A stretch of DNA of 64,000 bases, from NCBI GenBank assembly GCA_021401465.1, contig JADDMT010000012.1, positions 186,001 through 250,000 on the forward strand. The letters run 5' to 3'. The stretch comes from Teratosphaeria epicoccoides (Eukaryota; Ascomycota; Dothideomycetes; Mycosphaerellales; Teratosphaeriaceae). The notes below the pieces were generated by a model. It had not been told where the DNA came from and did not search any database. It was given only the letters and a program-made list of their open reading frames with translations. Made by a program: the position numbers and the translations under genes. This document shows positions 11,040 to 21,244 of the stretch, one piece after another (position 1 is the stretch's first letter; every line of letters starts with the position of its first letter).

Positions 11040-14017
11040 ATGGACGAAGACATGATGGATAAGAAACACGAGAACATTGAGTCACTGCGCGACATGAATC
11101 TGAAAGAGGAAGGCGAAAATGGCGATGTAGACATGGACAAAATACCTGCTGCTAACGACCCTCGGCGACGTCCAGCTGCGAGCGGTCAGCACGCCAGCGG
11201 TATCGCTGCGCCTTCGGATACCAAGAGATCATCACGGTCACCCACCAAATCAGATCGTTTCACAGAATCGCCCGCTGCTCCTTCCAAGTCCGAGGACGAA
11301 GAAGTCGTTGGAGGCGATGTAGCGCTAAAATTTGAGGCAGGCAGACCAAAGCTCGCACGTACCAAATCGCAGAAGGTCGAGAAGCGACCGCCGCCGCTGT
11401 TCCACGAATACCCAGACAGGACCGAAGAGGCTAAGTCTACCTTCACAGTATTATCCGAATGCACATACGCGAACAAGTATCTCGGAACTACTGAACATGC
11501 GCTGGAGTGCGATTGCGCTGAGGAGTGGGGTATGTTGCCACATTTCTTGAAGTGCCAGATGCTCTGGCATGCATGAACGACTACCTGACGATATATCCAG
11601 ATTCATCAACACAGACCAATCATGCCTGTGGCGAAGACTCGGACTGCATTAACCGTGCCACCAAAATGGAGTGTCTTGGCGACTGCGGTTGCGGCACAGC
11701 TTGTCAGAATCAGCGCTTCCTTCGCAAGCAATATGCCGACGTCTCAGTCATCAAGACAGAGAAAAAAGGTCATGGTCTACGTGCGAACAGAGATCTCAAG
11801 GCTGGAGACTTCATCTTCGAGTACATCGGTGAAGTCATTGGCGAGAATGTCTTTCGCCGCCGCATGCAGCAGTACGATGAGGAGGGCATCAAGCACTTCT
11901 ACTTCATGTCGCTTACGAAAGGCGAGTTTGTTGACGCGACGAAGAAAGGCAATTTGGGCAGGTTCTGCAATCACTCGTGTAACCCCAACTGCTATGTCGA
12001 CAAATGGGTGGTCGGTGATAAGCTGCGCATGGGTATCTTCGCCGAGCGTAAGATTCAAGGCGGTGAAGAACTGGTATTCAATTACAATGTTGACCGGTAT
12101 GGAGCTGACCCTCAGCCTTGCTATTGTGGCGAGCCCAACTGCACAGGCTACATCGGTGGCAAGACGCAGACTGAGCGCGCGACGAAGCTCTCGAACGCGA
12201 TCATTGAGGCCCTTGGCATTGACGATGCCGATGCATGGGATACTGCCGTCGCAAAGAAGCCTCGCAAGAAGAAGCAGGGTGAAGAGGACGAGGAGTACGT
12301 CAACAATGTCGAGCCTAGGGGTCTGGACGAAGAAGGCGTCAACAAGGTCATGTCCTCTCTCATGCAGTGCAAGGAGAAATGGATCGCAGTCAAGCTGCTT
12401 ACGCGTATACAGCGAGCCGATGATGAAAAGGTGCGCAACAGAGTGGTGCGATTCCATGGCTACCGCATTCTGAAGACTGCTTTATCCAACTTCATCGACG
12501 ATGTCAACGTCTGTCTACAGGTCCTGGACATCCTCGACAAGATGCCACGCTTGACACGTAACAAGATCCAGGACTCCAAGATCGAAGAGACTGTCTCTCA
12601 GCTGAAAGACAATCCGGACGAACGTGTCGCGATGCATGCCAATACGCTGCTGGAGGCTTGGAGTAAGCTGGAAATCGCCTACCGCATTCCGCGCATGAAA
12701 CGTGATCCCAACGCCAAAACTGAACGGCGCGAGCATGAACGGCGGCGATCTCGGTCTCGGTCTCGTGAGCGCACCAAGTCGCCTGAGCGTATACAGGCTC
12801 CCACTGGACCCCGCAGCAATGCACCCGTGAGAGGTGGCTTTTTTGGAGGTCGCCCTCGTGGACCTGGCTTTCGCCCACCACCTCCGCCGCCTGGTGAACT
12901 GCCGCCGGGGTGGTTCGAAGCGGTTGCTGCCAACGGTTCGACATATTACTACAACAGCGCTGGCACCACTACATGGCAGCGTCCAGTCATGGCTGCGACT
13001 GGTGCTCCTCCGCCCCCGCCTCCAAAGGCCGTGGCCGACCACCAGGCGCTTCAAGACCTCATCCAAGGTATCGTCAAAGACCAGCAAGAGGCGAAGAAGT
13101 CTGCTGCGTCTCACAATGCTACACCTCAAGAGACTCCGAAGAAGAAGGAGAAGGAGCGCAAGGAGGACAAGTATCGTGCGATGCCAGAAGAGAAGCGGAA
13201 GAAACGATATGAGGCTACAATCTCTGAGCACGTGGTGCATGTTGCAGGCAAATACAAGCATAAGCTTGGCAAGGATGTCGTCAAAAAGCTTGGCAAGGAG
13301 CTCACGAAGAAGGTTGTTGAAAGCGACTTCAAGAGAGGAAAAGTCGATGACCCAACCAAAATCTCGGACAAAGCAGTCCGCGGCCTCAAGAAGCACGCGC
13401 AAGAGTATTTCGAGAAGGCGGTCAAGAAGCACGCTGAGGCTGACAAGAGACGAGCCGAGAAGAAGGCAGCGAAGGGAGACGACGGCAGCCACACGCCACT
13501 GGGTACACCTCCGGCAGCCGCCGCAAGTCCGGAGGAAAAAGAGGATAATGATGTCAAAGTGTCCGATGACGAAACGGATGATGACACAGACGCGATTAAT
13601 CTCAAGCGAAGGAGGAAAGGGGAGGCGAACGAATCCGACGAAGACGATGAGGGCGGTATGAAGAGGTTACGTACAGAGACGCCCACCACCGCGCCCCCAC
13701 CTCCACCTCCGCCGCCACCAGCCGATGCTATGGACACGGATGCCAACATGATGACTCCTAATGGCGACTATGTCGCGTCAGATGTGCAGAACGGCGGAGA
13801 CGGCTTCAGGTTCAAGGGCGCTGCGAGCATCAATTCCCGTCCTGGATCCGCACAGCGCAATCGCGACTTCAAAGATGCATATCAGACCGCCACACCGCCA
13901 ACTACTGGGTCGCCTGATGTTGATGGGTCTGAGGAGGCGCGGGCGCTGGACACATATGCTGGCATGAACCCGGAGCGCATGCGGCAGCTTGGTCTACTCG
14001 AAAGCACCAGCGGGTAG
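11040..14017 (+). CDS. SET2: Set2-type histone H3 lysine-36 methyltransferase
   Basis: Nuclear SAM-dependent methyltransferase that marks H3K36 in transcribed chromatin while bound to elongating RNA polymerase II. Exon 1 is 11040-11529, intron 11530-11600 (71 nt, GTATGT donor, CTGAC branch, CAG acceptor), exon 2 11601-14017; 968 residues. Domain order: acidic N-terminus; AWS Cys cluster (~157-200, ECDCAEEW spliced to DSSTQTNHACGEDSDC); SET (~205-325) with NHSCNPNC and the catalytic-pocket region LVFNYNVDRYG; post-SET CYCGEPNC (~336). Then a TFIIS/LEDGF-like helical region (~406-500), an RS/Arg-rich stretch, a WW domain (~596-625, LPPGWFEA...YYYN...TTWQRP), and the SRI domain that binds phosphorylated RNA polymerase II CTD (~693-775). 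The tail is acidic with a proline run. The full domain set is intact, so activity is expected. Confidence 0.96.
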
Positions 14018-14256
14018 TGGCAGATACTTCCCCAATGTATCTCTTGTCGGTATGGCGTGGGATGTCGGAGCCATCCGGAATTGAATCATAGGAACAGGCA
14101 TCGGTGTGAAAAGGCGAGGTCAAGCTGCTGACGTGTAATCTTGTACAACAATTTTTGTAAGGGCAGCAGCTTCGCATCCAAGCTTCATGGTCAATGACCC
14201 GGAACGGATGGAAGTGGCAGATAGAATACCAGACAAGACATCGATACCAGGTAGCT

Positions 14257-14772
14257 TCAAAATCGAGGTGTCTGCTGCCTCATTGATTCATCAAAGAGAT
14301 CCCTAGCTCCATCCCTTCCACCCATCGCCCTCGCATCCCACGAACTCGTCCCTTTGACTCGCCATCCTTCACCGTTACTACTCGTCCACCCGCCCACGGC
14401 GCCGATTAGCGCATCCCGGTCCTCGGCTGGAATTCGAATCCAGACGTCGTTGTTCTCCAGCCTGAGGATGTCGAAGGGCATTGCTTCGCCGTGGAGGCCG
14501 AGGAAGCGGGAGAGTGCGCAGGTGATGTGGAAGTGCGCTGTCAAGGCGTCCAGAGTCGACCTCCGCGGATCGGGGCTGAGGTGTTGGAGGTGGATGTAGC
14601 ACCAAGGTGGGGCGCGGATGGTGAGTTGGGTGATTATGAGACTGGGTTTCGGTTTACGCTTGCGCTTTTTCTTTTTGATGGTGCAGGTGGTGGTTGGGGA
14701 GGTTGGTTGGGTTGTCGGGGCTGTGAGGGCTGTGCTTTCTGTGAGGTCTGGCATTGACGTGTCTGTAGGCAT
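14257..14772 (-). CDS. POP8: Pop8-like subunit of RNase P/MRP
   Basis: Candidate small protein subunit of the nuclear RNase P/MRP complexes that process tRNA 5' ends and pre-rRNA. Single exon, 171 residues, starting at the ATG at 14770-14772 (MPTDTSMPDL). A low-complexity Thr/Pro N-terminus and a very basic patch (KKKKRKRKPKPS) precede a compact domain of about 100 residues. That domain opens with TIRAPPWCYIHLQ, continues with LDALTAHFHITCALSRFLGLHGEAMPFDIL, and ends with VWIRIPAEDRDALIGAVGG. The alternation of a strand, a long helix around a Leu-Gly-Leu-His-Gly turn and a terminal strand fits the fungal Pop8 family. The gene is convergent with SET2, with 239 bp between stop codons. The assignment rests on recalled family patterns, so it is probable rather than certain. 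Confidence 0.72.
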   Translation of the reverse strand: MPTDTSMPDLTESTALTAPTTQPTSPTTTCTIKKKKRKRKPKPSLIITQLTIRAPPWCYIHLQHLSPDPRRSTLDALTAHFHITCALSRFLGLHGEAMPFDILRLENNDVWIRIPAEDRDALIGAVGGWTSSNGEGWRVKGTSSWDARAMGGRDGARDLFDESMRQQTPRF

Positions 14773-15404
14773 GATCTGTCTCAAGTTTTTTGAACGGGAC
14801 TATTACGGTATCCTCGTTCTTGCGTGAGGCGTTGGAGCACTTTGAGCAAGCCAGTGGATGGGCTTTAGACTCTGCTTCTCTGGACTTAGCGCGCGGGTAT
14901 CCCCATGATCGATGGAACGGTGCGTCGTGCATGCATGAGCAGGTCCGAAACGATGAGGCCGGGAATCATCGCCAGAATGCATATCTTGTTGGATAATGAC
15001 TTTCTTCAAACCCAGACCACAGCGGCATGTAAATCGCACCGCAGACAAAGTTTGCGCTTTACCGCACTCCTGCGTTGCAAAACCTCGTCAATGGCTTCGT
15101 CCTGGAAAGAGCTCTCCTCCACGCTGCAATGAACATTCCAGGCTTCGTCAACCGTGTCTTACCTACGGTGACACCTACGGCATCCACACATTTCCTGATG
15201 GTCCGAAGCGCAACCGAACCGAAAGGGGCCTCATGATTGCAGGTCGGGCGTCCCAAAGAGGGCGCTTACCGGATCATACACCTTGTGTTGAAGCTTAGAT
15301 CCACACAAGCTATTGCTAAACATCGTTTTTACATTACCAGAGCGCCTTCGCGATGAAAATCTCCAACTATACATGTGCTGGACCATGGTCTCCGTTCCAA
15401 CGCC
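14773..15404. other. Gap between the POP8-like gene and the RCF2-like gene
   Basis: 632 bp upstream of the Pop8-like gene and downstream of the Rcf2-like gene, both on the minus strand. No gene or repeat seen; it should hold the Pop8 promoter and the Rcf2 3' UTR. Confidence 0.5.
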
Positions 15405-16285
15405 TCATTCATGGCGCATTGACCTTTTACTCTTGCTCTCCTCTGGCTTGCCCTTCTCGGCCTTCTCATCCGTATGCTGTTCCGGGTGTGCATCCTTTTT
15501 CCCGGCCTTCTTGTCCTTGAGGATCCTATCCCTCACAGCAGCCTCCCGATCCTTGATCCTCTGCTCCTCTGCCTCCACCATGTCTCTCCACTGGTCCTCG
15601 CCCGCATACCTCTCATGGTGAATCCTCTTCTCAATCATATGCTTGTGCTCTGGATCGTCTGGGTCAAGCACTTTGACCGTCTCCCAGCGTCCAGCATTTT
15701 GGCTGCGGTCCGTAGTCTCGAAGGCAAGAGAGATGATGATGACGGCGATGGTGAGACCCTGCGCGTAGACACGGGCCTGAACGAGTTTCTGCTGGGTGGT
15801 GAGGTAGGGATTTCGGCCGACGAGACCAAGCGAAGTGCCCATGGAGGCAACCCAGGAGCCAAAGACGACTTTGTACCGGTTCGTGTTGAGCCATTCCAAC
15901 GTTTTCTGCTTGGTAGATTTCTGCGCGTTGATCTGGTCCTGTAGATTCTGCTGGTCATCGCGGTACTGTTCTTCGGGATGACGGGAGGCTTCGAACGAGC
16001 GCGAGTAGTGGTCGGCTGTGACAATAGCTGTAGTAGTAGTGTGTCAGCATGCCTGGGAAGTGCTGGATGGCCTTGTTGCGGATGAAGCTTACCTGCGAAT
16101 GTGGCGCTGGAGGTGATGAGGAAAGCTCGTAACGGTAGTGTGAGAGAACGAAAAGCAGGATATCTTGCTGAAGCACCCACAACACCCAGCGCGCCAATGC
16201 CCAGTCCTACTGCTCCTCCAAGAAGACCACCCTTGAGAGTCGCACCGTAGTGAGCCTCTTCCTCCTCACGTGTCAATATTTTCAT
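15405..16285 (-). CDS. RCF2: Respiratory supercomplex factor 2-like HIG1-domain protein
   Basis: Mitochondrial inner-membrane protein expected to associate with cytochrome c oxidase and the III-IV supercomplex. Exon 1 is 16093-16285, intron 16016-16092 (77 nt, GTAAGC donor, CACAG acceptor), exon 2 15405-16015; 267 residues. The start is ATG at 16283-16285 (MKILTREEEEAHYG). An N-terminal Gly-rich membrane segment (about 18-42, GGLLGGAVGLGIGALGVVG) is followed by a Gln/Asp-rich linker built across the splice junction (ADHYSRSFEASRHPEEQYRD). The HIG1 domain begins near residue 104 with WLNTNRYKVVFGSWVASMG and includes a second hydrophobic helix ending in AVIIISLAFE. The charged Lys/Glu-rich C-terminus is likely matrix or intermembrane-space exposed. 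The arrangement of an N-terminal membrane region followed by HIG1 matches Rcf2 rather than the shorter Rcf1. Confidence 0.85.
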
Positions 16286-16930
16286 TGTTCGCGAGTGGTG
16301 ATGTCGAGCAACAATGCGCGACCAAGCACGAGTAATGTGATTGAAATATGGCGATGAAGGAGAAGAGTTCGCCGTTTCGAGACTGCAGATACATCATGTA
16401 TGCTTTCACTCTGTGACGTCATTGCGAAACTCCCAATGCCCGGCGACTCTAGCCCCTCCCTGTGAATCTGCTCCATCACGTGATTACTGTCAAAAACAGC
16501 ACATAATACCATACGAAATGGTTGCACAGCAGGTGGAAACATGTTACATGGCCAATATCAAAAGTGTCTTCAGTCATGTTTCGATTGGACCACTCATACT
16601 GTCACTTGGTGCTTGTGCTCCAGCTGCTGTCGATCTTCCCACAAGTAAGATTAGCAATGAGCCTAGGCTTACCTGGACCCCATCCCACTCCCAGAAAGGA
16701 CGGTCTTCTTCCTCGTCGTACGAATGGGACTCGTCGTCCAAATTCGATGCGTCTGAGTGGCGATCGCCGTTCGTGGAACTCATGTATTGAGACTGATGAG
16801 CCTTCGTTCTGCTTCCCCAGGTAGGTGTAAAGTTGAGTTTGCGAAGACTCAAGCTTGTTGGTGAAAGATGTGGAAGAGGACTTGCGAGAGCGGCCTCCTG
16901 CTTTCTTTTACGGGGCTTGGAATCTAGCCG
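16286..16930. other. RCF2-like gene upstream region
   Basis: No gene called. A minus-strand frame around 16673-16783 (acidic, Asp/Glu/Ser-rich) ends at a GTAAGC donor, but the only in-frame acceptor nearby would make a 38-nt intron, which is too short to trust. Confidence 0.4.
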
Positions 16931-17506
16931 CAAGATGGTTGTCCTATCATAGCCTCGGCTTCCGCAAGACCCACGACCTAGAGTACACATGCCAGTATGA
17001 TGGTCGTCCCAATAAAGCTGTTATCAAGGGCGGTTTCTGCAAGACCCACGACCCAGAGTGGAAATTCCGGCATGATGGTTGTCCTAATCGAGCCATTAAC
17101 AAGGACGGCGTCTGTGGATTCACTACACAGACTGGAAAGGCCAGCATCCAGATGGTTGTTCTAATTAAGCTGTGATGAGACTTCACGGACTGCGCCAGCG
17201 ACACCGGGACAAGACGGCAGACAAGAAGACTCCACCACATTCGGAGGACGAGGGCGACGGCAGCAGCCCAGTCAAGAAGTGCGACCACACAGGCTGCAAG
17301 CCCGCCTTGGCTGGTCACAGCGTATGTCGAGAGCACCTTCGTCGCTCCAGGCGGTATGCGGGTCCTGACACAAGATGCAGTGATTGTGGCACGACCCTCA
17401 ATGCTGGGTCTCTGCAACTGTGCGAGACGCGCGAGAAGCGTCGAAGGACTAGGCGTTCTAGGCCTGAGGAGCTTCGACACAACAGCCGTATTTGGCTCTG
17501 TTAAGG
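16931..17506 (+). pseudogene. Decayed gene with tandem Cys/His zinc-binding repeats
   Basis: Six degenerate copies of a module resembling C-x3-G-C-x3-A-x4-G-x-C-x2-H start near 16934, 16990, 17065, 17151, 17283 and 17383. The pattern is like the small zinc-binding repeats found beside plant and oomycete WRKY19-type proteins. The first four share DNA: GATGGTTGTCCT-type cores occur at 16934, 16999, 17074 and 17151 (spacings 65, 75, 77 bp), and GCAAGACCCACGACC recurs. The copies no longer share one open frame: the first is one base out of frame with the second, the fourth carries TAA, and several Cys are changed (GC to GR, C to R). No start codon or intact gene can be assembled, so it is read as a relic. 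The fifth copy (KKCDHTGCKPALAGHSVCREH region) is the best preserved. Confidence 0.6.
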
Positions 17507-17587
17507 ACCAGTCGACCGTGAAGCAATTTATACTGTTGATGTACGCCCCTACTATGTTATGAAAACGAAGAGGGAGTACCGGCATAC

Positions 17588-18020
17588 GTGAACGACGACC
17601 GTCCACTCGAGACTGGTCGGAATTATCATGCCATGAGGCGCATTGATCTGATTGCGCACTTGCAGCAGCGTGGCGTGACTGTGAAGAGCCGTGCTTTCGG
17701 CCTGACTTCCGAGTAGTTATTACCCGTCTTCAGCTTGAGGAAGCATTGGGCAGTATCCTGCCTTTCGCTAGTGCGCGCGATGCCTCACGCTGCCACGAAC
17801 TAGATCGTGGAGACCTTGTGAAGTAGGCGAAGGACAAGGGTATGCTCAGGGTTGCTGCAGCGACGACAGATGAGTTGATCGCCTGGCAGATTGCTCATGC
17901 TGATGCAGCAGAAATCATCAAGCCCCTGGACATCGACGAGGTGAGTAGAATGGCGACGATTCAGATCTTGATCAAAGACCGCCTTGCCAACATGTCAGCT
18001 CCTCCAACACACACAAGCCA
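17588..18020 (+). pseudogene. Decayed coding remnant (unknown family)
   Basis: The reading starts YVNDDRPLETGRNYHAM and continues RRIDLIAHLQQRGVTVKSR, then meets a TAG after GLTSE. Coding-quality sequence resumes in a different frame (VITRLQLEEALGSILPFASA), meets another TAG after RGDLVK, and continues with AKDKGMLRVAAATTDELIAW and LDIDEVSRMATIQILIKDRL. One frameshift and two stops within ~430 bp, between otherwise natural protein sequence, indicate an inactivated gene. The helix-extended-helix look of the first segment hints at a SAP/LEM-like motif, but this is not a firm assignment. It may belong to the same ancestral gene as the zinc-repeat remnant just upstream. Confidence 0.5.
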
Positions 18021-18207
18021 TAATAGAGGCATTCTTGGCCCCTCAAAGACCCTCGGCCGACTTCGCCGAGGACCAGCAACGGCATCGTGCCTGTGGAGAC
18101 ACCGTCAAGCAAATTGAATTGTGGATCCATCGGCCCTTTTGATGTCCCTCAGGTCCTACTGCCGTAGATACCGGATAGAAATCGAAATTGGCTTTAGTTA
18201 ACCGTTC

Positions 18208-18447
18208 CGTATTGTGTTGCGAAACCTCGAGCCTCTCGGTCTAGAAGATAAAGAACGACGATTGCGGCCTGTCGTCACACCGGAGAATACACAGGAGCTA
18301 CTGACGCCCGAATAGCTGGAATGGGCTCGGCGTCCCTTCGAGAATGGCGAATTAGGCGGTTTCACCGGGAAAGAGCACGAAACACAACTCTCGACCGTCG
18401 TTGCTTCGTGGGACAATCTTGACTGGCAGCAGCTTGCGGGTGTGCTG
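18208..18447 (+). pseudogene. Coding remnant interrupted by one TAG
   Basis: A stretch of ~80 codons reads as natural protein (FRIVLRNLEPLGLEDKERRL, then TPENTQELLTPE, then LEWARRPFENGELGGFTGKE, then VVASWDNLDWQQLAGVLE) with a single TAG between LLTPE and LEWAR. CAG to TAG there would be one C-to-T change in a CpA context. A GTAGGT donor follows the last codon. No start, no recognised domain. Confidence 0.45.
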
Positions 18448-19039
18448 GAGGTAGGTGCCAGTACAGGTGCCCTGCCTAGGTAATACGGGCTCGGTATCGT
18501 GATAGGCATACTTCTCCACGTCAAAACCCCGTCTGACATTGCTGACTTTTTGCAGGTGCGCACATGAACCATGACGGCCGAAGCGTGCCTGCAACTGTGC
18601 AAATTGCGCACCATCGGAGTGATAGCGATCCAATCTTATGGCTGTCCAAGGACAGTGCAATCACTCACTACGGCGGTTATAATCACTGAGAGGGATTTGA
18701 TGATGAAGACATTGAGGAGGGGAGAGTCACTCAGGTGGTAGCTTGGGGTCTGCCTTTGCCGCCTACTCACGCGGGAGCTAACCGTCTGAGGAAGAGCATA
18801 CATTCGAGGAAGGTAGACCAAGTGTACAGTGTAGAGTCCCTCGTCGGATCTGTCTGACAATTTCACAGGCGCCGCAAAGCAGATTGACCGAGCTGGAACG
18901 GACTCGCTCGCGCCTCATCGAATCCAGGTGAGGATGAAATGCGCGACATCGGGTTGGTCTTGCCGTCTCTGGAGGTAACCATAAAGACCTGTTTCAACAG
19001 CAAAGCGCTGTTACGATTCCAGAGCTCAGTCAGCCGCAC

Positions 19040-20036
19040 TCATGCAACACACGCTTGCCATGGCGGACGTACCACGTAGTCACCGCTCGATGGGCCGGCA
19101 AGCCTATTCCTCCGACGACGAACAACCTTGACGACCCCGTGCTAATAAATTTCGTCAACTTCATCGACAGATCACTTGCTGGCAGACCCCAACAATCTAC
19201 CAGGACAGATTCAGATCATGACAATGGGCGCAGCCGGCGAGAACGCGGACATTGGCTGGTGGGGCGATCACCATCGATGGTTCTTCAGGAAGCTACTTGA
19301 TTTTGATCAGGCGCACAACACAGACATTACCGATCGTGTCTATGTTGTGCCACTGCTTGAGTGCCACTGCTTGAGAACAAATGTCGACGGGCTCACTGCT
19401 GAGTGCTTTTGACGCCGCTTCTAGTCATTATCAGTCGCAGCGGCCTAACGGGCCAGCTTCGCCTCATTGGTACAGCCCGGTGGGGCCGACGAGGAGCAAG
19501 CACTTCCCAGAGGACCGATTGCATGACCTGGAGTACCGTTCAGCCCTCCGCAAGGCTCCGGCACACATCATCTGGGCGCCGTTCACGGTCCCTGATCCTC
19601 ACTGGCCCGCTGGGAGATGGCAAACAGCGTCCTACAACCGAGACAAGACCGACTGTTTCCCGCAGGTCTTAGGTGAGGAGTTGGATTGGAGGTCAGCAAA
19701 CGCGACGGCGCAGCAGGCGTTTACAGTGAGTGTCATAGGGCAATGCCAACAGGAATGCCGCGTTCGTCTAGAGGTGGCTATGTGGCGGCTCTCGCGAACA
19801 GAGAGGGCACGAGCGGTGGCCTATTGACAAGAGAGTCGGGGGATCTCAACGGGTACGAGTGGCATTGCGTTGCTTCTTGCATTGTTTGGCATGGTCATAC
19901 AGTTGACGAGTGCGACCGTCGGTGGCTGGGCGCGGGGCTTAGTCGGTGGTGTTATTCGCGGGACAGCTCAGGTGCATATCTTGCAGGAACATTGTGATGA
20001 GAATGAGACGAAGGCCAGCAAAGAACACGCTACATG
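19040..20036 (+). pseudogene. Degenerate membrane-protein gene, frameshifted
   Basis: Three protein-like blocks lie in order on the + strand. Block 1 (~19176-19380) contains ADPNNLPGQIQIMTMGAAGE and WWGDHHRWFFRKLLDFDQA. Block 2 (19381-19730) is a long open frame with SRSKHFPEDR-type sequence, KAPAHIIWAPFTVPDPHWPA and GRWQTASYNRDKTDCFPQ, ending at a GTGAGT donor. Block 3 (~19770-20036) contains GGYVAALANREGTSGG and then, one base out of phase, SGIALLLALFGMVIQLTSAT, a clear hydrophobic membrane segment, ending EHAT-stop. The shift between the parts of block 3 falls at a run of five G at about 19838. The family is not recognised. Alternative splicing cannot be excluded, but the G-run shift and the neighbouring relics favour decay. 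Confidence 0.45.
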
Positions 20037-20347
20037 ACTTTTTGTGGCAGCAGGTGTTAGACCCGATTCTGATCAGCTCCGTGTCCTGTCGATCTGTCTG
20101 TGGGTCTGCTCTGCTGTCGGGTATCGTGCGTGTGGCTCTACTGTCCTCTCATACATGCTTGGCTCGTGAAGCTCCGTTTGCAAGGGTATCAAACCAGTAT
20201 CGGCGGATTTTGCGATGTGCCGAGATGGCGCCTCGGCGCTTTCGGCCGAGAGGGGAACTCATCATTCATGACTCCATGAGTCAGGCAAATTCGGAAATGT
20301 AGCCAAGACTACTTAGGAAAATACATCGATTTCTAGTAATTTTCAGC

Positions 20348-21244
20348 ATGGTCGCTGCCAAAGATGAGAGTGAGGGTTACGAAGCACAGCTATCGAACAT
20401 CAGTTTTGGCTCACTGAAAAGAGCGCAAGATGCATTGGCGCGGAAGCGCAAGCGAGGGTCTGACACCAATGAGCATCAGGAGGAGAAGCTGCAAGCCTTG
20501 CGAAAGCGATTGAGAGGTCTCAAGGATCAAAAGGCACCAATGCAGAAGCCGGAGAAAGAGCAACGCAAGACTGGCGCAAACGATGAGCCACTCGCAGTGC
20601 GTCAAGCCAAGGTCAAGGTCGAGGTGACTGAGGACGACGAGGGTGATGATGAAGACCAGGCTTCCAACTCAGACTCTGCGCCCTCAGAGGAAGGTGCCCA
20701 CACCTCCCGCTCATCTAAGCACGCCCCGGCTGCTCAGTCCACTCGTCACCAAGTCAGTCGCAAGCGTCAAGTCATCGAAGTCCCGAAACGCGTTGTCCGA
20801 GATCCTCGCTTCGACGCTCTTAATCACTGTGCGCAGCCGAACACCATCGCAGACAAAGCCTACTCGTTCCTGGCCGACTACCAAAAATCCGAGATCGCCG
20901 AGCTAAAGGCCGCACTGAAGAATACAAAGCTCGAGAATGAAAAAGAGCTACTGACGCGGAAGATCAATTCTATGGAGAATAGATTGAAAGCCAAAGATGA
21001 CAAGGAGCGAGAGCAAAAGATCTTGCGGGAGCATCGGAAAGCTGAGAGGGCGAAGGTCGAGGAGGGCAAGATGCCGTTCTACCTCAAGAAGAAAGATCTC
21101 AAGGAAAGGGCGCTGACGGAGAAGTTCAAGAGTATGAAGGGCAAGGACAGGGAGAAGCTGATCGAAAGGAGGAAGAGGAAGGAGGGACAGAAGGAGAAGA
21201 GGAATATGCCGATGGATCGGAGGGTGGGTGCTGGGAGAGACTAG
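20348..21244 (+). CDS. RRP36: rRNA biogenesis protein Rrp36
   Basis: Nucleolar component of the early 90S/SSU processome needed for cleavage of pre-rRNA in 18S maturation. Single exon, 298 residues, close to the ~300 of the yeast protein. The N-terminus has the conserved-looking YEAQLSNISFGSLKRAQDAL block (about 10-30), then a Lys/Glu/Asp-rich low-complexity linker. The core begins near residue 145 with VPKRVVRDPRFDALNH, continues through YSFLADYQKSEIAELKAALK, and runs into a long charged helix. It ends with the family-typical KMPFYLKKKDLKERALTEKF and ERRKRKEGQKEKRNMPMDRR. The ATG at 20348 is the first in frame. No introns are needed. Confidence 0.92.
   Translation: MVAAKDESEGYEAQLSNISFGSLKRAQDALARKRKRGSDTNEHQEEKLQALRKRLRGLKDQKAPMQKPEKEQRKTGANDEPLAVRQAKVKVEVTEDDEGDDEDQASNSDSAPSEEGAHTSRSSKHAPAAQSTRHQVSRKRQVIEVPKRVVRDPRFDALNHCAQPNTIADKAYSFLADYQKSEIAELKAALKNTKLENEKELLTRKINSMENRLKAKDDKEREQKILREHRKAERAKVEEGKMPFYLKKKDLKERALTEKFKSMKGKDREKLIERRKRKEGQKEKRNMPMDRRVGAGRD

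Noticed and set aside
12515..13492. 325-codon minus-strand frame across SET2
   Set aside because: Antisense shadow of Lys/Glu-rich coding sequence; the + strand carries the intact Set2 domains.
16673..16783. Acidic minus-strand exon ending in GTAAGC
   Set aside because: The only frame-keeping acceptor gives a 38-nt intron, below the usual fungal minimum.
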